This document shows, in pieces, positions 6,985-15,865 of a stretch of 34,303 nucleotides of DNA; the stretch's first letter is position 1; each line of letters begins with the position of its first letter. The notes beneath the pieces are model-generated. The model saw only the letters and a list, made by a program, of their open reading frames with translations, was not told the origin of the DNA and did not search any database. The position numbers and the translations under genes were made by a program. The stretch comes from an uncultured Bacillota bacterium (GTDB lineage Bacteria > Bacillota > Clostridia > Lachnospirales > Lachnospiraceae): positions 1-34,303 of the forward strand of contig CATWQE010000027.1 in the NCBI GenBank assembly GCA_958352855.1, written 5' to 3'.

Positions 6985-8781
6985 TTACACCACTTCCACC
7001 CCATACGTCTCCATCCAGTAATTCACCTGAAGCATATACGCCAGCATCTGGGGGCCTGCCATAAGCTGGCCGTACCAGGGCTTCCCGTAGTCCTTGGGAC
7101 TATCCAGAAAACGTTTTACTTTCTCCTGATCCAGGAACTGCTTCACTGGCGCATCTTGGGTTGCCAGAACCTCTTTCAGCGCCTCTCCCAACATACTCTC
7201 ATACTGGGGATGATAGGTTTTGGGATAAGGGCTTTTTTTCCTCCACAGTACCTCTTCTGGCACTTTTCCCTCTCCTGCATGACGCAGCAGTCCTTTCACT
7301 CCGCCTCTGCATTTCATGGCCCAGGGTACGTTCCAGATATATTCGATGATTCTGTAATCTGCAAAAGGCACTCTGGCATCCAGCCCAACGCTTGAGCTGG
7401 TGCGGTCCATACGGTCCATAAGTGTTACCATAAACCATCTCAGGTTCAAATATGCGATTTCTCTTCTTCTTTTCTCTACTCCTGTCTCCCCTTCCAAAAC
7501 AGGAGTTTCCAAAACCGTCCTGTCATAAGCAGCTCTGGCATATTCTTCCATAGGCAGTCCCTGAATCACATCTTCGGATAACAAGGTCTGGCGCACCTTC
7601 ATATCAGAGGACCAGGGAAATGCCTGGGTGTTCAGGGCTTCTTCCTTGTGAAACCAGGGATAGCCGCCGAAAATTTCATCTGCGCATTCTCCCGTAAGGG
7701 CTATCTTATTATGCTCTGCTACTTTTCTGCAAAAATACAGCATGGAGGATTCCACATCTGCCATACAGGGCAGGTCTCTGGCATCTACTGCCTCATATAA
7801 ATTTTCTAACAGGTTTGTATTGTCACATTCCAGGAACACATGGTTGGTCTGGAATTTCTGTACCATTTTTTCCACCCAGGGTCTATCCTGACTGGGCTGA
7901 AACGCATTGGACTGGAAGTATTTCTGATTTCCTTCAAAATCAAAAGAAAAAGTATCCAGAACCTTCCCCTGTTTTTCCAGTTCCCTGGCACAAATGGCAG
8001 TCACCAGGCTGCTGTCTACCCCGCCGGACAAAAACGTACACACCGGATTCTCTCCACACATTTGCCTTTTTACTGCGTCTTCCAAAAGCCAGGCTGTTTT
8101 CTCCACCGTATCGTTATAAGAATCCTCGTGAACATGGCTTTCCAGCTTCCAGTAGGTGTGTTCCTTTAAAACACCGCCGCAAAAGGTCATATAATGACCT
8201 GGAAGCACTTCCATAATGTCTTTGAAAACGCCTTTTCCGCAAGTTTTTGCAGGACCCAGGGCAAAGATTTCACAAAGCCCCTGCTCATCCAGCTTAGGTC
8301 TGATTCCTGGATATTGAAACAAACCTTTGATTTCCGAAGCATACACCAGGGTGTCTCCTTTTCGTGTGTAAAAGAGCGGTTTTGTTCCCACTCTGTCCCG
8401 AAACAAAAACAGAGTTTCCTTCCTGGCATCCCACAGAGCTGCTGCAAAGCTTCCATTAAGTCGGGTAACAAAATTTTCTCCAAAATGCAGATACGCCTGA
8501 ATCATAACCTCCCAGTCCCTGGTGGTTTTAAAAACAGCTCCCAAAGCTTTCAGCTCTTTGCGAAGCTCTGGTGCATTGTAAAGACTTCCATCCATAGCCA
8601 GAATACAAGAACAGGTGTCTTCATATCCTGTCATGGCACAGTGTTTTTTCAGGCAGATTTTTGTCTTTCCTGGTTCTCTTCTTTTTTGTGCCTGATTCAT
8701 GGATTCCAGTACAGCGCGCCACTTTTTCTCTTCCTGGTCATAGACAGCCTTATGGCTGCAAAATCCTGCAATCGCGTTCAT
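6985..8781 (-). CDS. asnB: Asparagine-synthetase-like protein lacking the glutaminase cysteine
   Basis: 598 residues with the two-domain AsnB layout. Class II AsnB begins Met-Cys-Gly-Ile; this one begins MNAIAGF, so the catalytic Cys that hydrolyses glutamine is absent. The usual HRGPD and RLxIxD segments are also missing and the NGE motif reads MDGSLYN; the later part of the N-domain (RLNGSFAAALWD, RDRVGTKPLFY) is kept. The synthetase domain is intact: PP-loop SGGVDSS (252-258), TGECADEIFGG (363-373), DRMDRTSS and LDARVPF. The start is firm: GGAG six bases before the ATG, 13 bases after dpaB. Family knowledge says AsnB without the Cys can still use free ammonia, and that beta-lactam synthetases evolved from this fold with the same loss. 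It may therefore be an ammonia-dependent asparagine synthetase or ligate another amine; the substrate is unknown. Confidence 0.87.
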   Translation of the reverse strand: MNAIAGFCSHKAVYDQEEKKWRAVLESMNQAQKRREPGKTKICLKKHCAMTGYEDTCSCILAMDGSLYNAPELRKELKALGAVFKTTRDWEVMIQAYLHFGENFVTRLNGSFAAALWDARKETLFLFRDRVGTKPLFYTRKGDTLVYASEIKGLFQYPGIRPKLDEQGLCEIFALGPAKTCGKGVFKDIMEVLPGHYMTFCGGVLKEHTYWKLESHVHEDSYNDTVEKTAWLLEDAVKRQMCGENPVCTFLSGGVDSSLVTAICARELEKQGKVLDTFSFDFEGNQKYFQSNAFQPSQDRPWVEKMVQKFQTNHVFLECDNTNLLENLYEAVDARDLPCMADVESSMLYFCRKVAEHNKIALTGECADEIFGGYPWFHKEEALNTQAFPWSSDMKVRQTLLSEDVIQGLPMEEYARAAYDRTVLETPVLEGETGVEKRRREIAYLNLRWFMVTLMDRMDRTSSSVGLDARVPFADYRIIEYIWNVPWAMKCRGGVKGLLRHAGEGKVPEEVLWRKKSPYPKTYHPQYESMLGEALKEVLATQDAPVKQFLDQEKVKRFLDSPKDYGKPWYGQLMAGPQMLAYMLQVNYWMETYGVEVV

Positions 8782-8794
8782 AACATTCTCCTTT

Positions 8795-9373
8795 TTACTG
8801 AATAACCGGCTGATATTGTTTTCCCTCCAGCGCTGCTTTGGCTGCGGGAATCAGAAGCTTTGTATGAGCAATCATGGAATTGGGTTTCTTTTTTGCATTG
8901 TCCTGTCCAAAGGGAACAAAATAGACATGCTTTGCATTTAACAAAAGTCCGATATTTTTCATATTCATGCCCAGGGCATCATTGGTGGAAATAGACAGCA
9001 GCAGGGGCTTTTCATTTCTAAGGTGGGCCTTGGCTGCCATAAGCACCGGAGTGTCTGTAATACCGTTTGCCAGCTTTGCAATGGTATTTCCGGTGCAGGG
9101 TAGAATCACCAGCAAATCCAGAAGGCTTTCCGGTCCAATGGGCTCTGCCTGGGCTATGGTTTGCATAGGTGGATTTCCGGTAATACGTTCTGCTTCTTTT
9201 ACAAAGTCTGCCGCTTTTCCAAAGCGGCTGTCAATGGACTGTGACGCATCTGAAAAAATCGTCTGGACCAGGGCGCCCTCCTGAACCAGGTTTTCCAATT
9301 CCGTAAATACGCGTTTATAGGTACAAAAGGAGCCTGTGAAAGCCACTCCGATTTTCTTTCCTTTGAGTTCCAT
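8795..9373 (-). CDS. dpaB: Dipicolinate synthase subunit B (flavoprotein)
   Basis: A 192-residue member of the SpoVFB/DpaB branch of the flavoprotein (phosphopantothenoylcysteine decarboxylase-like) family. An N-terminal KKIGVAFTGSFCTYKR strand-loop and a central LLVILPCTGNTIAKLANGITD segment match the family, as does the late HTKLLIPAAKAAL. With DpaA it makes dipicolinic acid, the calcium chelator of spore cores, from a dihydrodipicolinate-pathway intermediate. The start at 9373 has GGAGG eight bases upstream. It sits 37 bases after dpaA and 13 before the asnB-like gene, so these three form one unit. Being beside polyamine genes rather than lysine-pathway genes is unusual in my knowledge. 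Confidence 0.9.
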   Translation of the reverse strand: MELKGKKIGVAFTGSFCTYKRVFTELENLVQEGALVQTIFSDASQSIDSRFGKAADFVKEAERITGNPPMQTIAQAEPIGPESLLDLLVILPCTGNTIAKLANGITDTPVLMAAKAHLRNEKPLLLSISTNDALGMNMKNIGLLLNAKHVYFVPFGQDNAKKKPNSMIAHTKLLIPAAKAALEGKQYQPVIQ

Positions 9374-9410
9374 ATACTCTCCCTCCAAATTTCCCTTTTA
9401 CTTCTATTTT

Positions 9411-10277
9411 TTACAGAGTTCTCTCTATTTTTTCTGCCAGAATCTCAGCAGAAGATGCAGGCGCATATTTCCCCGGAAGTCCAGGGAGCAAAGCTGCCGA
9501 AAGCCCCAGCTCTTTGCACGCCTCATAATCCACGCCTCCCGGCTGGGAAGCCATATCCAGAATCAGGGCATCCTTTCTCACATAGCCAAGCAGGGCTTTT
9601 GGCAAAACCATGGCCGGAATGGTATTGAAAATAAAATCTGCTTCCTGCAAAGCCATGGCAAGCTCTCCTGGTTTTATTACCTGGTCTGCCCGGATACCTG
9701 CCCTGGCAGCTTCTTTTTCCTGTTTTTCATACACCAGCACTTTACAGGAAATCCCTTTTAAATAAGACGCCAGTGTGCTGCCGCATCTTCCATAGCCAAG
9801 AACCAGACAGGTACTTCCAAAAAGATTTCTGGGACTTCTGATAATAGCTTCTGCCAGAATCCCTTCTGCGGCTGCAAGGGTATTTTTCATTGCAACGCTC
9901 TCGTCCTTTAAATAATCCACACATTGGATTCCTTTTTTCTCTGCCTGTGTGCAAAATTTCTCAGGAATCCCTCCTGAGAAAAACCGGGTCTCCGGTTTTA
10001 ATGTTTTAAGAAGTTTTTCTTCCGATATAAGCAACAGCCCTTTGGAAAAAGGAACCGGGGCTGCCACTGCCTCTGCGTTTTCCAACGCTGCTTTCAATGA
10101 AGCTGCCTCCCTGATTTTGGGATGCTTACAGTTCTCACACAAACCATAAACAACCACTTCAAAGCCTTTTTCCGCCAAATATTCTGCCAGGTATACCTGA
10201 CGCATATCACCGCCAAAAACTGCAAATCTATTTAAACTTGTTTTCAACAAAATCTCAAATGCCTTTTCTTTTACCAT
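9411..10277 (-). CDS. dpaA: Dipicolinate synthase subunit A
   Basis: About 288 residues. The N-terminal part has the GGDMRQ motif seen in SpoVFA/DpaA (Bacillus: GGDARQ); the middle has YLKDESVAMKNTLAAAEGIL; a Rossmann NAD(P) loop VLGYGRCGSTLA follows at about 159-170; the C-terminal half has FNTIPAMVL, LDMASQPGGVDY and LLPGLPGKYAP, all typical. With DpaB it forms dipicolinate synthase, normally expressed in the mother cell during sporulation. The ATG at 10277 has no Shine-Dalgarno site because the T-run of an intrinsic terminator ends two bases before it; a TTG start further in (about residues 9-12) cannot be excluded. No promoter is visible between terminator and gene, so expression needs read-through or a promoter inside nspC. 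Confidence 0.88.
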   Translation of the reverse strand: MVKEKAFEILLKTSLNRFAVFGGDMRQVYLAEYLAEKGFEVVVYGLCENCKHPKIREAASLKAALENAEAVAAPVPFSKGLLLISEEKLLKTLKPETRFFSGGIPEKFCTQAEKKGIQCVDYLKDESVAMKNTLAAAEGILAEAIIRSPRNLFGSTCLVLGYGRCGSTLASYLKGISCKVLVYEKQEKEAARAGIRADQVIKPGELAMALQEADFIFNTIPAMVLPKALLGYVRKDALILDMASQPGGVDYEACKELGLSAALLPGLPGKYAPASSAEILAEKIERTL

Positions 10278-10280
10278 ATG

Positions 10281-10316
10281 CAAAAAGAAAAAAAGGGAGA
10301 CTGCCAGCAGTCTCCC
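10281..10316 (-). terminator. Intrinsic terminator between nspC and dpaA
   Basis: On the reverse strand GGGAGACTGC (10316-10307) pairs with GCAGTCTCCC (10304-10295), followed by seven T, a C and five more T. The plus strand has no T-run, so it works leftward only. It would end the speD-nspC transcript, 13 bases after the nspC stop, and abuts the dpaA start codon. Confidence 0.88.
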
Positions 10317-10328
10317 AAAAGAGCTTTC

Positions 10329-11465
10329 TCAGGAAAGTCTTCCCTTAAAATCTTCATATGCAAATCTTTTTACCAGGCTCATAACGCCCTTTTTATCTCT
10401 CCACACCAAATCCGGCAAAGGCATGCCGTTAAAGGTATTGGTTTTCACCATGGTGTAAAGCGCCATATCCTCCAGTACCACCTGGTCTCCCTCTTTTAAG
10501 GGCTTATCAAAGGAATAATCTCCAATCACATCCCCTGCCAGACAGGTGGGTCCTGCAAGGCGCACCGTATAAGGCTTCTCCCCTGGCATGGCGCTGTCTT
10601 TTACAGGGGGACGATAAGGCATTTCCAGAACATCCGGCATATGACAGGCTGCAGAGGTATCCAGGATGGCAATATCCATTTTGTTTTTCATGGTTTCCAG
10701 AACTGTGGAAACCAGAAATCCTGCATTTAACACCACTGCCTCTCCCGGTTCCAGATAAACTTCAATCTCATATTTCCTGCGAAGCCTTTGTATCATGGCA
10801 ATCAATCCCGAAACGTCATAATCCTCTCTGGTAATATGATGTCCCCCTCCCAGATTCAACCACTTCATTCCATACAGATACCTGCCAAATTTTTCTTCCA
10901 CTGCCTGCAAGGTAATTTCCAGGGCATCTGCCCCCTGCTCACACAAGGTATGGAAATGAAGTCCATCCAGCATGGGAACCAACTCTTCTTCAAAATTCCC
11001 AAGAGTTGTTCCAAGCCTTGAGCCCGGGGAACAGGGGTCATAGATGGCATGTCCCTCCTGGGTGGAACACTCTGGATTAATCCGAAGCCCTACCTCTTTT
11101 CCTGCGGCTTTTGCCCGCTTTGCAAATTTTCGCACCTGCTTAGGTGAATTGAAAACCATGTGGTCTGCATATTGCAAAAGCCTCCGAAATTCCTCCTCTG
11201 TATAAGCAGGAGAAAACACATGGGTTTCCTTGCCAAATTCCTCATAGCCCAGTCTTGCCTCATACAAGCCGCTGGCTGTGGTTCCGGCCAGATATTCCCG
11301 CAAAAGCGGGTACGCAGAAAACATGGAAAAAGCCTTCTGCGCCAGCAAAATCTTACATCCCGCCTGTTCTGACACCTGTTTTAAAATTTCCAGATTATGC
11401 AGCAACCGGTTTTCATCCACCAGAAAATACGGTGTAGAAAATCCGGCTTTTTTCTCCCCTGCCAT
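10329..11465 (-). CDS. nspC: Carboxynorspermidine/carboxyspermidine decarboxylase
   Basis: A 378-residue alanine-racemase-fold PLP enzyme, the usual length for NspC. PLP lysine is expected at K44 (LLAQKAFS); other family marks are GSRLG, GLHFHTLCE (about 168-175), NLGGGHH and YLEPGEA. It removes CO2 from carboxyspermidine (or carboxynorspermidine), giving spermidine (or norspermidine). The start ATG at 11465 shares its A with the TAA stop of the dehydrogenase gene (TAATG), so translation is coupled; a longer in-frame start would run into that gene. It is the last gene before a strong terminator. A carboxyaminopropylagmatine decarboxylase activity is a possible alternative given the neighbouring speA and speB. 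Confidence 0.92.
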   Translation of the reverse strand: MAGEKKAGFSTPYFLVDENRLLHNLEILKQVSEQAGCKILLAQKAFSMFSAYPLLREYLAGTTASGLYEARLGYEEFGKETHVFSPAYTEEEFRRLLQYADHMVFNSPKQVRKFAKRAKAAGKEVGLRINPECSTQEGHAIYDPCSPGSRLGTTLGNFEEELVPMLDGLHFHTLCEQGADALEITLQAVEEKFGRYLYGMKWLNLGGGHHITREDYDVSGLIAMIQRLRRKYEIEVYLEPGEAVVLNAGFLVSTVLETMKNKMDIAILDTSAACHMPDVLEMPYRPPVKDSAMPGEKPYTVRLAGPTCLAGDVIGDYSFDKPLKEGDQVVLEDMALYTMVKTNTFNGMPLPDLVWRDKKGVMSLVKRFAYEDFKGRLS

Positions 11466-12667
11466 TAGTCCACCAGCACCGGTGTATGAGACTCTCTCCA
11501 TGGAAGTCCCCAGGTATTTAAGGCATCCATAAATGGATCCGGATCAAACTCTTCAATATTATGTACCCCTGGTTTGTTCCATTTTCCGGTCATGACCATC
11601 ATGGCGCCAATCATGGCAGGCACTCCGGTGGTATAGGCTACTGCCTGAGAGCCAACTTCCTTGTAACAGGATTCATGGTCGCAGATATTGTAGAGATAAT
11701 AAGTCTTTTCTTTGCCATCCTTTTTGCCCTGGAAAATACAGCCAATGTTGGTTTTTCCCTTGGTGCGCGGTCCCAGGGATGCAGGATCCGGAAGCACTGC
11801 CTTTAAAAACTGCAGAGGAACAATTTCTTTTCCTTCAAACAGAATCGGCTCAATGGAAGTCATACCCACATTTTCCAGACATTTCAAATGAGTCAGGTAG
11901 CTCTGTCCAAAAGTCATGAAGAAACGGATTCTCTTAATTCCCGGCATATTCAGGGCAAGACTTTCGATTTCTTCATGGTGAAGGAGATACATGTCTTTTT
12001 CTCCCACTTCCTCAAAATTGTAAACTCTCTTAATTTCCATTGGTTCTGTTTCCACCCAATGTCCGTCTTCCCAGTAAGAACCTTTTGCAGATACTTCGCG
12101 GATATTGATTTCCGGATTAAAGTTTGTGGCAAAAGGATAACCATGGTCTCCTCCATTGCAGTCCAGAATATCAATGTAATTAATTTCATCAAACTCATGT
12201 TTCAGAGCATAAGCGCTGAATACTCCGGTAACACCTGGGTCAAAGCCGCTTCCCAGAAGCGCTGTGATTCCCGCTTTTTCAAATTTTTCTCTGTAAGCCC
12301 ACTGCCAGCTATATTCAAACTTTGCAGTATCTTCCGGCTCATAATTGGCAGTGTCAATATAATGGGTTTTCGTAGCCAGACAGGCATCCATAATGGTAAG
12401 ATCCTGATAAGGCAGCGCCAGATTCAGTACCACATCTGGTTTTTCCTTTTCAATTAAAGCAATTAACTCCTCCACCTTATCCGCATCTACCTGCGCGGTT
12501 GTGATTTTTGTTTTGGTAGTGCCCTGAAGCTTTTCCTTTAATGCATCACATTTTGATACAGTGCGGCTGGCAATGCAGATTTCCTCAAACACCTCACTGT
12601 TCTGGCAACATTTGTGAATGGCTACAGAAGCCACTCCTCCACATCCGATAATTAACGCTTTTCCCAT
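11465..12667 (-). CDS. Carboxynorspermidine/carboxyspermidine dehydrogenase (saccharopine dehydrogenase family)
   Basis: 400 residues. The N-terminal Rossmann fold has GCGGVAS at 8-14 and the family's DTANYEPEDTA and GSGFDPGVTGVF segments follow. It resembles the CANSDH/CASDH enzymes that join aspartate beta-semialdehyde to a diamine with NADPH, giving carboxynorspermidine or carboxyspermidine, which NspC then decarboxylates. Its position directly before nspC and after speB supports this over true saccharopine dehydrogenase. AGGAGG lies nine bases before the ATG, and only two bases separate it from speB. The diamine used (putrescine, agmatine or diaminopropane) cannot be read. Confidence 0.92.
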   Translation of the reverse strand: MGKALIIGCGGVASVAIHKCCQNSEVFEEICIASRTVSKCDALKEKLQGTTKTKITTAQVDADKVEELIALIEKEKPDVVLNLALPYQDLTIMDACLATKTHYIDTANYEPEDTAKFEYSWQWAYREKFEKAGITALLGSGFDPGVTGVFSAYALKHEFDEINYIDILDCNGGDHGYPFATNFNPEINIREVSAKGSYWEDGHWVETEPMEIKRVYNFEEVGEKDMYLLHHEEIESLALNMPGIKRIRFFMTFGQSYLTHLKCLENVGMTSIEPILFEGKEIVPLQFLKAVLPDPASLGPRTKGKTNIGCIFQGKKDGKEKTYYLYNICDHESCYKEVGSQAVAYTTGVPAMIGAMMVMTGKWNKPGVHNIEEFDPDPFMDALNTWGLPWRESHTPVLVD

Positions 12668-12669
12668 TT

Positions 12670-13548
12670 TTACATTCCTCCTGTTTTTCTCTTTTCTTTA
12701 TCCAAAGCCAGCAGCATTTCTCTTACGATTTTGCAGGCCACCGCGGTAGAAGCTCCGCTGGCGTCATAATGGGGACTTAATTCATTGACATCACAGCCCA
12801 CGATTCTGGCTTTTTCACATACCAGGGTGGCTGCCTGCCGCAACTGGTCAAAACTTACCCCGCCTGGCTCCGGCGTTCCAGTTCCCGGAAATACGGAAGG
12901 GTCCAGCACATCTAAATCCAGGGTAAAATACACTGGTTTTCCCTGTAATTCTTCCAAAACTTCCCGAAGTCCCTGAAAATCAAATTTCCGGGTACACACA
13001 TGCTCCCTGCCCCAGCGAAATTCCTCCCGGTCTCCGGAACGGATGCCAAACTGGAAAATCCGGTTATCTCCCACCAGCTCCCAGCACCGCTTTATCACAC
13101 AGGCATGGGACAGCTTCTCCCCCAGATAATCCTCTCTTAAATCTCCATGCGCATCAAAATGAATGATGTGCAAGTCCTCATACTTCTTTGCCACTGCCTG
13201 CACAGCGCCCAGGGTTACCAGATGTTCTCCCCCCAGCATAAAGGGCAGCTTTCCATCCTTTAAAATTCCCTCTGTGCGGCGTTTAATATCCGAAAGCACC
13301 TTCCTGGTATTTCCGAAGCACAGCTCCAAATCCCCGGAATCCATGACCTTGCTGTCTATCAAATCCTTGTCCTGATAAGGGCTGTAGCTCTCCAGTCCAA
13401 AAGATTCATGACGGATAGCGCTGCTGCCAAACCGGGTTCCCGGACGGAAAGAAGTAGTGGAATCAAAAGGCGCTCCAAACAGCACAATCTCTGCTTCCTT
13501 ATACGTTTTATTACATTCTAAAAAGGTCTCAACATTCTTTTTCAACAT
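12670..13548 (-). CDS. speB: Agmatinase-type ureohydrolase
   Basis: A 292-residue arginase/agmatinase family enzyme with the dinuclear manganese ligands in place: GGEH (106-109), DAHGD (132-136) and DLDVLDP (from 211), followed by PGTGTPEPGG. It closely resembles Bacillus SpeB (for example EYSPY versus ESYSPY and FGIRSG in both). Expected reaction: agmatine to putrescine and urea. Because aminopropylagmatine ureohydrolases belong to the same family, it might also act on aminopropylagmatine. The start overlaps the end of speE by 20 bases and has GGAGGAG about ten bases upstream. Confidence 0.93.
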   Translation of the reverse strand: MLKKNVETFLECNKTYKEAEIVLFGAPFDSTTSFRPGTRFGSSAIRHESFGLESYSPYQDKDLIDSKVMDSGDLELCFGNTRKVLSDIKRRTEGILKDGKLPFMLGGEHLVTLGAVQAVAKKYEDLHIIHFDAHGDLREDYLGEKLSHACVIKRCWELVGDNRIFQFGIRSGDREEFRWGREHVCTRKFDFQGLREVLEELQGKPVYFTLDLDVLDPSVFPGTGTPEPGGVSFDQLRQAATLVCEKARIVGCDVNELSPHYDASGASTAVACKIVREMLLALDKEKRKTGGM

Positions 13549-14389
13549 GCTTCAATAACTCCTCCACATAGGCTGGTATGTAAAAAGCTCCTTTATGCAA
13601 GGTGGTAGTATAATAACGGGTTTTCAGCCCCCTTGCCTTCCATTCCTGCTCCCTTAAATCCCGCAAAGGATGGTACTTCTTAGAGGCAAAGCCAAAGAGC
13701 CAGTGTCCCGAAGGATAGGTAGGGATATGGGCCTGATACACCTTACTGATTGGGAACGATTCCGTAATATTTCTGTGGGCCTTCTGGCAGGCTCTTGCAT
13801 CTTCTTCATAAAAAGGACTTTCATGCTGATTCACCATAATTCCGTCCTCTTTCAGGGCTTTATAACAGTTCCCATAAAATTCTCTGGTAAACAGTCCCTC
13901 TCCCGGTCCAAAGGGGTCTGTAGAATCCACAATAATCAAATCATACTCATTTTTGCACCGCCGGATATATTTCAGCCCGTCCTCATAATGAATGTGTACC
14001 CTTTCATCCTCCAGGCAACAGGCTGTCTTTGGCAGATACTCTTTGCACACCTGCACCACCATTTCATCAATTTCCACTAAATCCATGTGTCTGATTTCCG
14101 GATAATCGGCCAGTTCCCGGATAACCCCTCCGTCTCCGGCTCCGATAATCAGCACCTTCTCCACCTTTGGATGAACTGCCATGGGAATGTGAACCATCAT
14201 CTCATGGTAAATAAATTCATCTTTTTCCGTAAGCATCATGTATCCGTCCAGGGTGAGAAATCTGCCAAACTCCGGAGACTCAAACACATCAATACGCTGA
14301 AACTCCGACTGTCCGCTGTAAAGCTGCCGCTCCACCCGGATGGACAATTTCACATTTTTTGTCTGTTTTTCAGAAAACCAAAGTTCCAT
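13529..14389 (-). CDS. speE: Spermidine synthase (aminopropyltransferase)
   Basis: 286 residues, close to Bacillus SpeE (MELWFSEKQTKN versus MSELWYTEKQTKN). It shows the decarboxylated-SAM binding loop GAGDGGVIRE, the LDGYMMLTEKDEF substrate segment, the catalytic Asp region VDSTDPFGP and YPSGHW. It transfers an aminopropyl group from decarboxylated SAM to putrescine (or agmatine). Two adjacent ATG codons exist at 14392 and 14389; AAAGGAG sits three and six bases upstream respectively, so 14389 is preferred. The gene starts inside the end of speA (20-base overlap) and ends inside speB, indicating tight translational coupling. Confidence 0.94.
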   Translation of the reverse strand: MELWFSEKQTKNVKLSIRVERQLYSGQSEFQRIDVFESPEFGRFLTLDGYMMLTEKDEFIYHEMMVHIPMAVHPKVEKVLIIGAGDGGVIRELADYPEIRHMDLVEIDEMVVQVCKEYLPKTACCLEDERVHIHYEDGLKYIRRCKNEYDLIIVDSTDPFGPGEGLFTREFYGNCYKALKEDGIMVNQHESPFYEEDARACQKAHRNITESFPISKVYQAHIPTYPSGHWLFGFASKKYHPLRDLREQEWKARGLKTRYYTTTLHKGAFYIPAYVEELLKHVEKEC

Positions 14390-15845
14390 CATGCTCTCCT
14401 TTCAGCACATTTAATCTGGTAATTTCCGAATCCTCTGGTCCGGTAATGGTACACCCTTTTTCCAGGGCATACTGTATATGCTCCACAATCTCTTTTGTAA
14501 TGCGCTCTCCCGGCGCCAGAATGGGAATGCCGGGGGGATAACACATAACAAATTCGCTGCAGATTCGCCCCACTGTCTCCTCAAGAGGCAGAGATTCCTT
14601 CTGGGCATAAAACGCATCCTGTGGAGAAACCGCCACCTGTGGCGTCACATATTCCTGGGTCATTAAATCTACTTTTTCCCTGCCAAATCTCCTGGAAATC
14701 TCAGACAGGGAAGAAACCAGCCGCTCAATATCCCGTATTCTGTCTCCAATGGACAAATACGCCAGAATATTTCCGAAATCTCCAAACTCAATCTGAATAT
14801 CATATTCATCCCGCAAAAGGTCATAAACCTCTATGCCGGCCAGCCCCACATCCAGAGTATGCACTGATAACTTGGTTACATCAAAATCATAGACGCTGTC
14901 CCCATTAATAATTTCCCTGGAAAATGCGCAAAATCCAGGTATTTCATTAATCTCATTTCTGGCATATTCTGCCATTTCCATAACCTTTTCAAAGGTTTCC
15001 CTGCCCCTTAATGCCAGATTTCTTCTGGAAATATCCAGACTGGACATGAGAAGATAGGAGCCGCTGGTCGTCTGGGTCAGGTTAATAATCTGGCGCACAT
15101 GCCCCTGGGACATTCCCGGCCCAATCAAAAGCAGAGAGCTTTGTGTGAGGCTTCCTCCAGATTTATGCATGGACACTGCCGCCATATCTGCCCCTGCCTC
15201 CATGGCTGAAACGGGAAGCTTATCTGAAAAATAAAAATGGGTTCCATGAGCCTCATCTGCCAGACAGTACATGCCATGGTCATGAGCCAGTTTTACAATA
15301 GCTTTCAAGTCTGAACAAATACCATAATAAGTAGGATTATTCACCAAAACAGCCTTGGCATCTGGATGCTCTTCCATAGCCTTTTTCACATCCTCCACCC
15401 GCATTCCAAGAGGAATGCCAAGACGTTCATTACACTGGGGATTCACATAAACCGGAACAGCCCCGCATAACACCATGGCTCCAATCACGCTGCGGTGCAC
15501 ATTTCTTGGCAAAATAATCTTTTCCCCGCGTTTGGCTACTGATAAAATCATGCTCTGTACCGAAGAGGTAGTGCCTCCCACCATTAAAAAGGCATGGGCT
15601 GCATGAAAGGCCTCTGCTGCCAACTGCTCTGCCTGGGCTATCACAGAAACCGGATGACAGAGATTATCCAGAGGCTTCATAGAATTTACGTCCATATTCA
15701 TGCACCGTTCTCCCAAAAGCCTAGTAAGCTCCGGATTTCCTCTGCCCCGTTTGTGTCCCGGCACATCAAAAGGAACCACTCTCATTTTCCGCAGTTCTTC
15801 CAGCGCCTCATAAATCGGCGCCTGCTGCTGGGATAACTTCTCCAT
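14370..15845 (-). CDS. speA: Arginine decarboxylase, aspartate-aminotransferase fold
   Basis: 491 residues, the same length and motif order as Bacillus SpeA: PFDVPGHKRG (25-34), PRNVHRSV, NNPTYYG, DEAHGTH (197-203), and the PLP lysine in SMHKSGGSLTQSS (K228). The C-terminal domain has EFVMCYPPGIPI and APGE. By family, Orn/Lys/Arg decarboxylases of group III; with speB downstream, arginine to agmatine is the likely reaction, but lysine or ornithine cannot be excluded from sequence. GGAGGG lies seven bases or so before the ATG, 20 bases behind speD. Confidence 0.9.
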   Translation of the reverse strand: MEKLSQQQAPIYEALEELRKMRVVPFDVPGHKRGRGNPELTRLLGERCMNMDVNSMKPLDNLCHPVSVIAQAEQLAAEAFHAAHAFLMVGGTTSSVQSMILSVAKRGEKIILPRNVHRSVIGAMVLCGAVPVYVNPQCNERLGIPLGMRVEDVKKAMEEHPDAKAVLVNNPTYYGICSDLKAIVKLAHDHGMYCLADEAHGTHFYFSDKLPVSAMEAGADMAAVSMHKSGGSLTQSSLLLIGPGMSQGHVRQIINLTQTTSGSYLLMSSLDISRRNLALRGRETFEKVMEMAEYARNEINEIPGFCAFSREIINGDSVYDFDVTKLSVHTLDVGLAGIEVYDLLRDEYDIQIEFGDFGNILAYLSIGDRIRDIERLVSSLSEISRRFGREKVDLMTQEYVTPQVAVSPQDAFYAQKESLPLEETVGRICSEFVMCYPPGIPILAPGERITKEIVEHIQYALEKGCTITGPEDSEITRLNVLKGEHDGTLVF

Positions 15846-15865
15846 GTTCTTATCCCTCCTTCTCT

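Noticed and set aside
6985..8781. Alternative start of the asnB-like gene that would restore a Met-Cys N-terminus
   Set aside because: No ATG, GTG or TTG followed by a Cys codon exists near the start in any frame that continues into the domain; the RBS and the match ..IAGF fix the start. Cys8 is not at the N-terminus and cannot act as the class II nucleophile.
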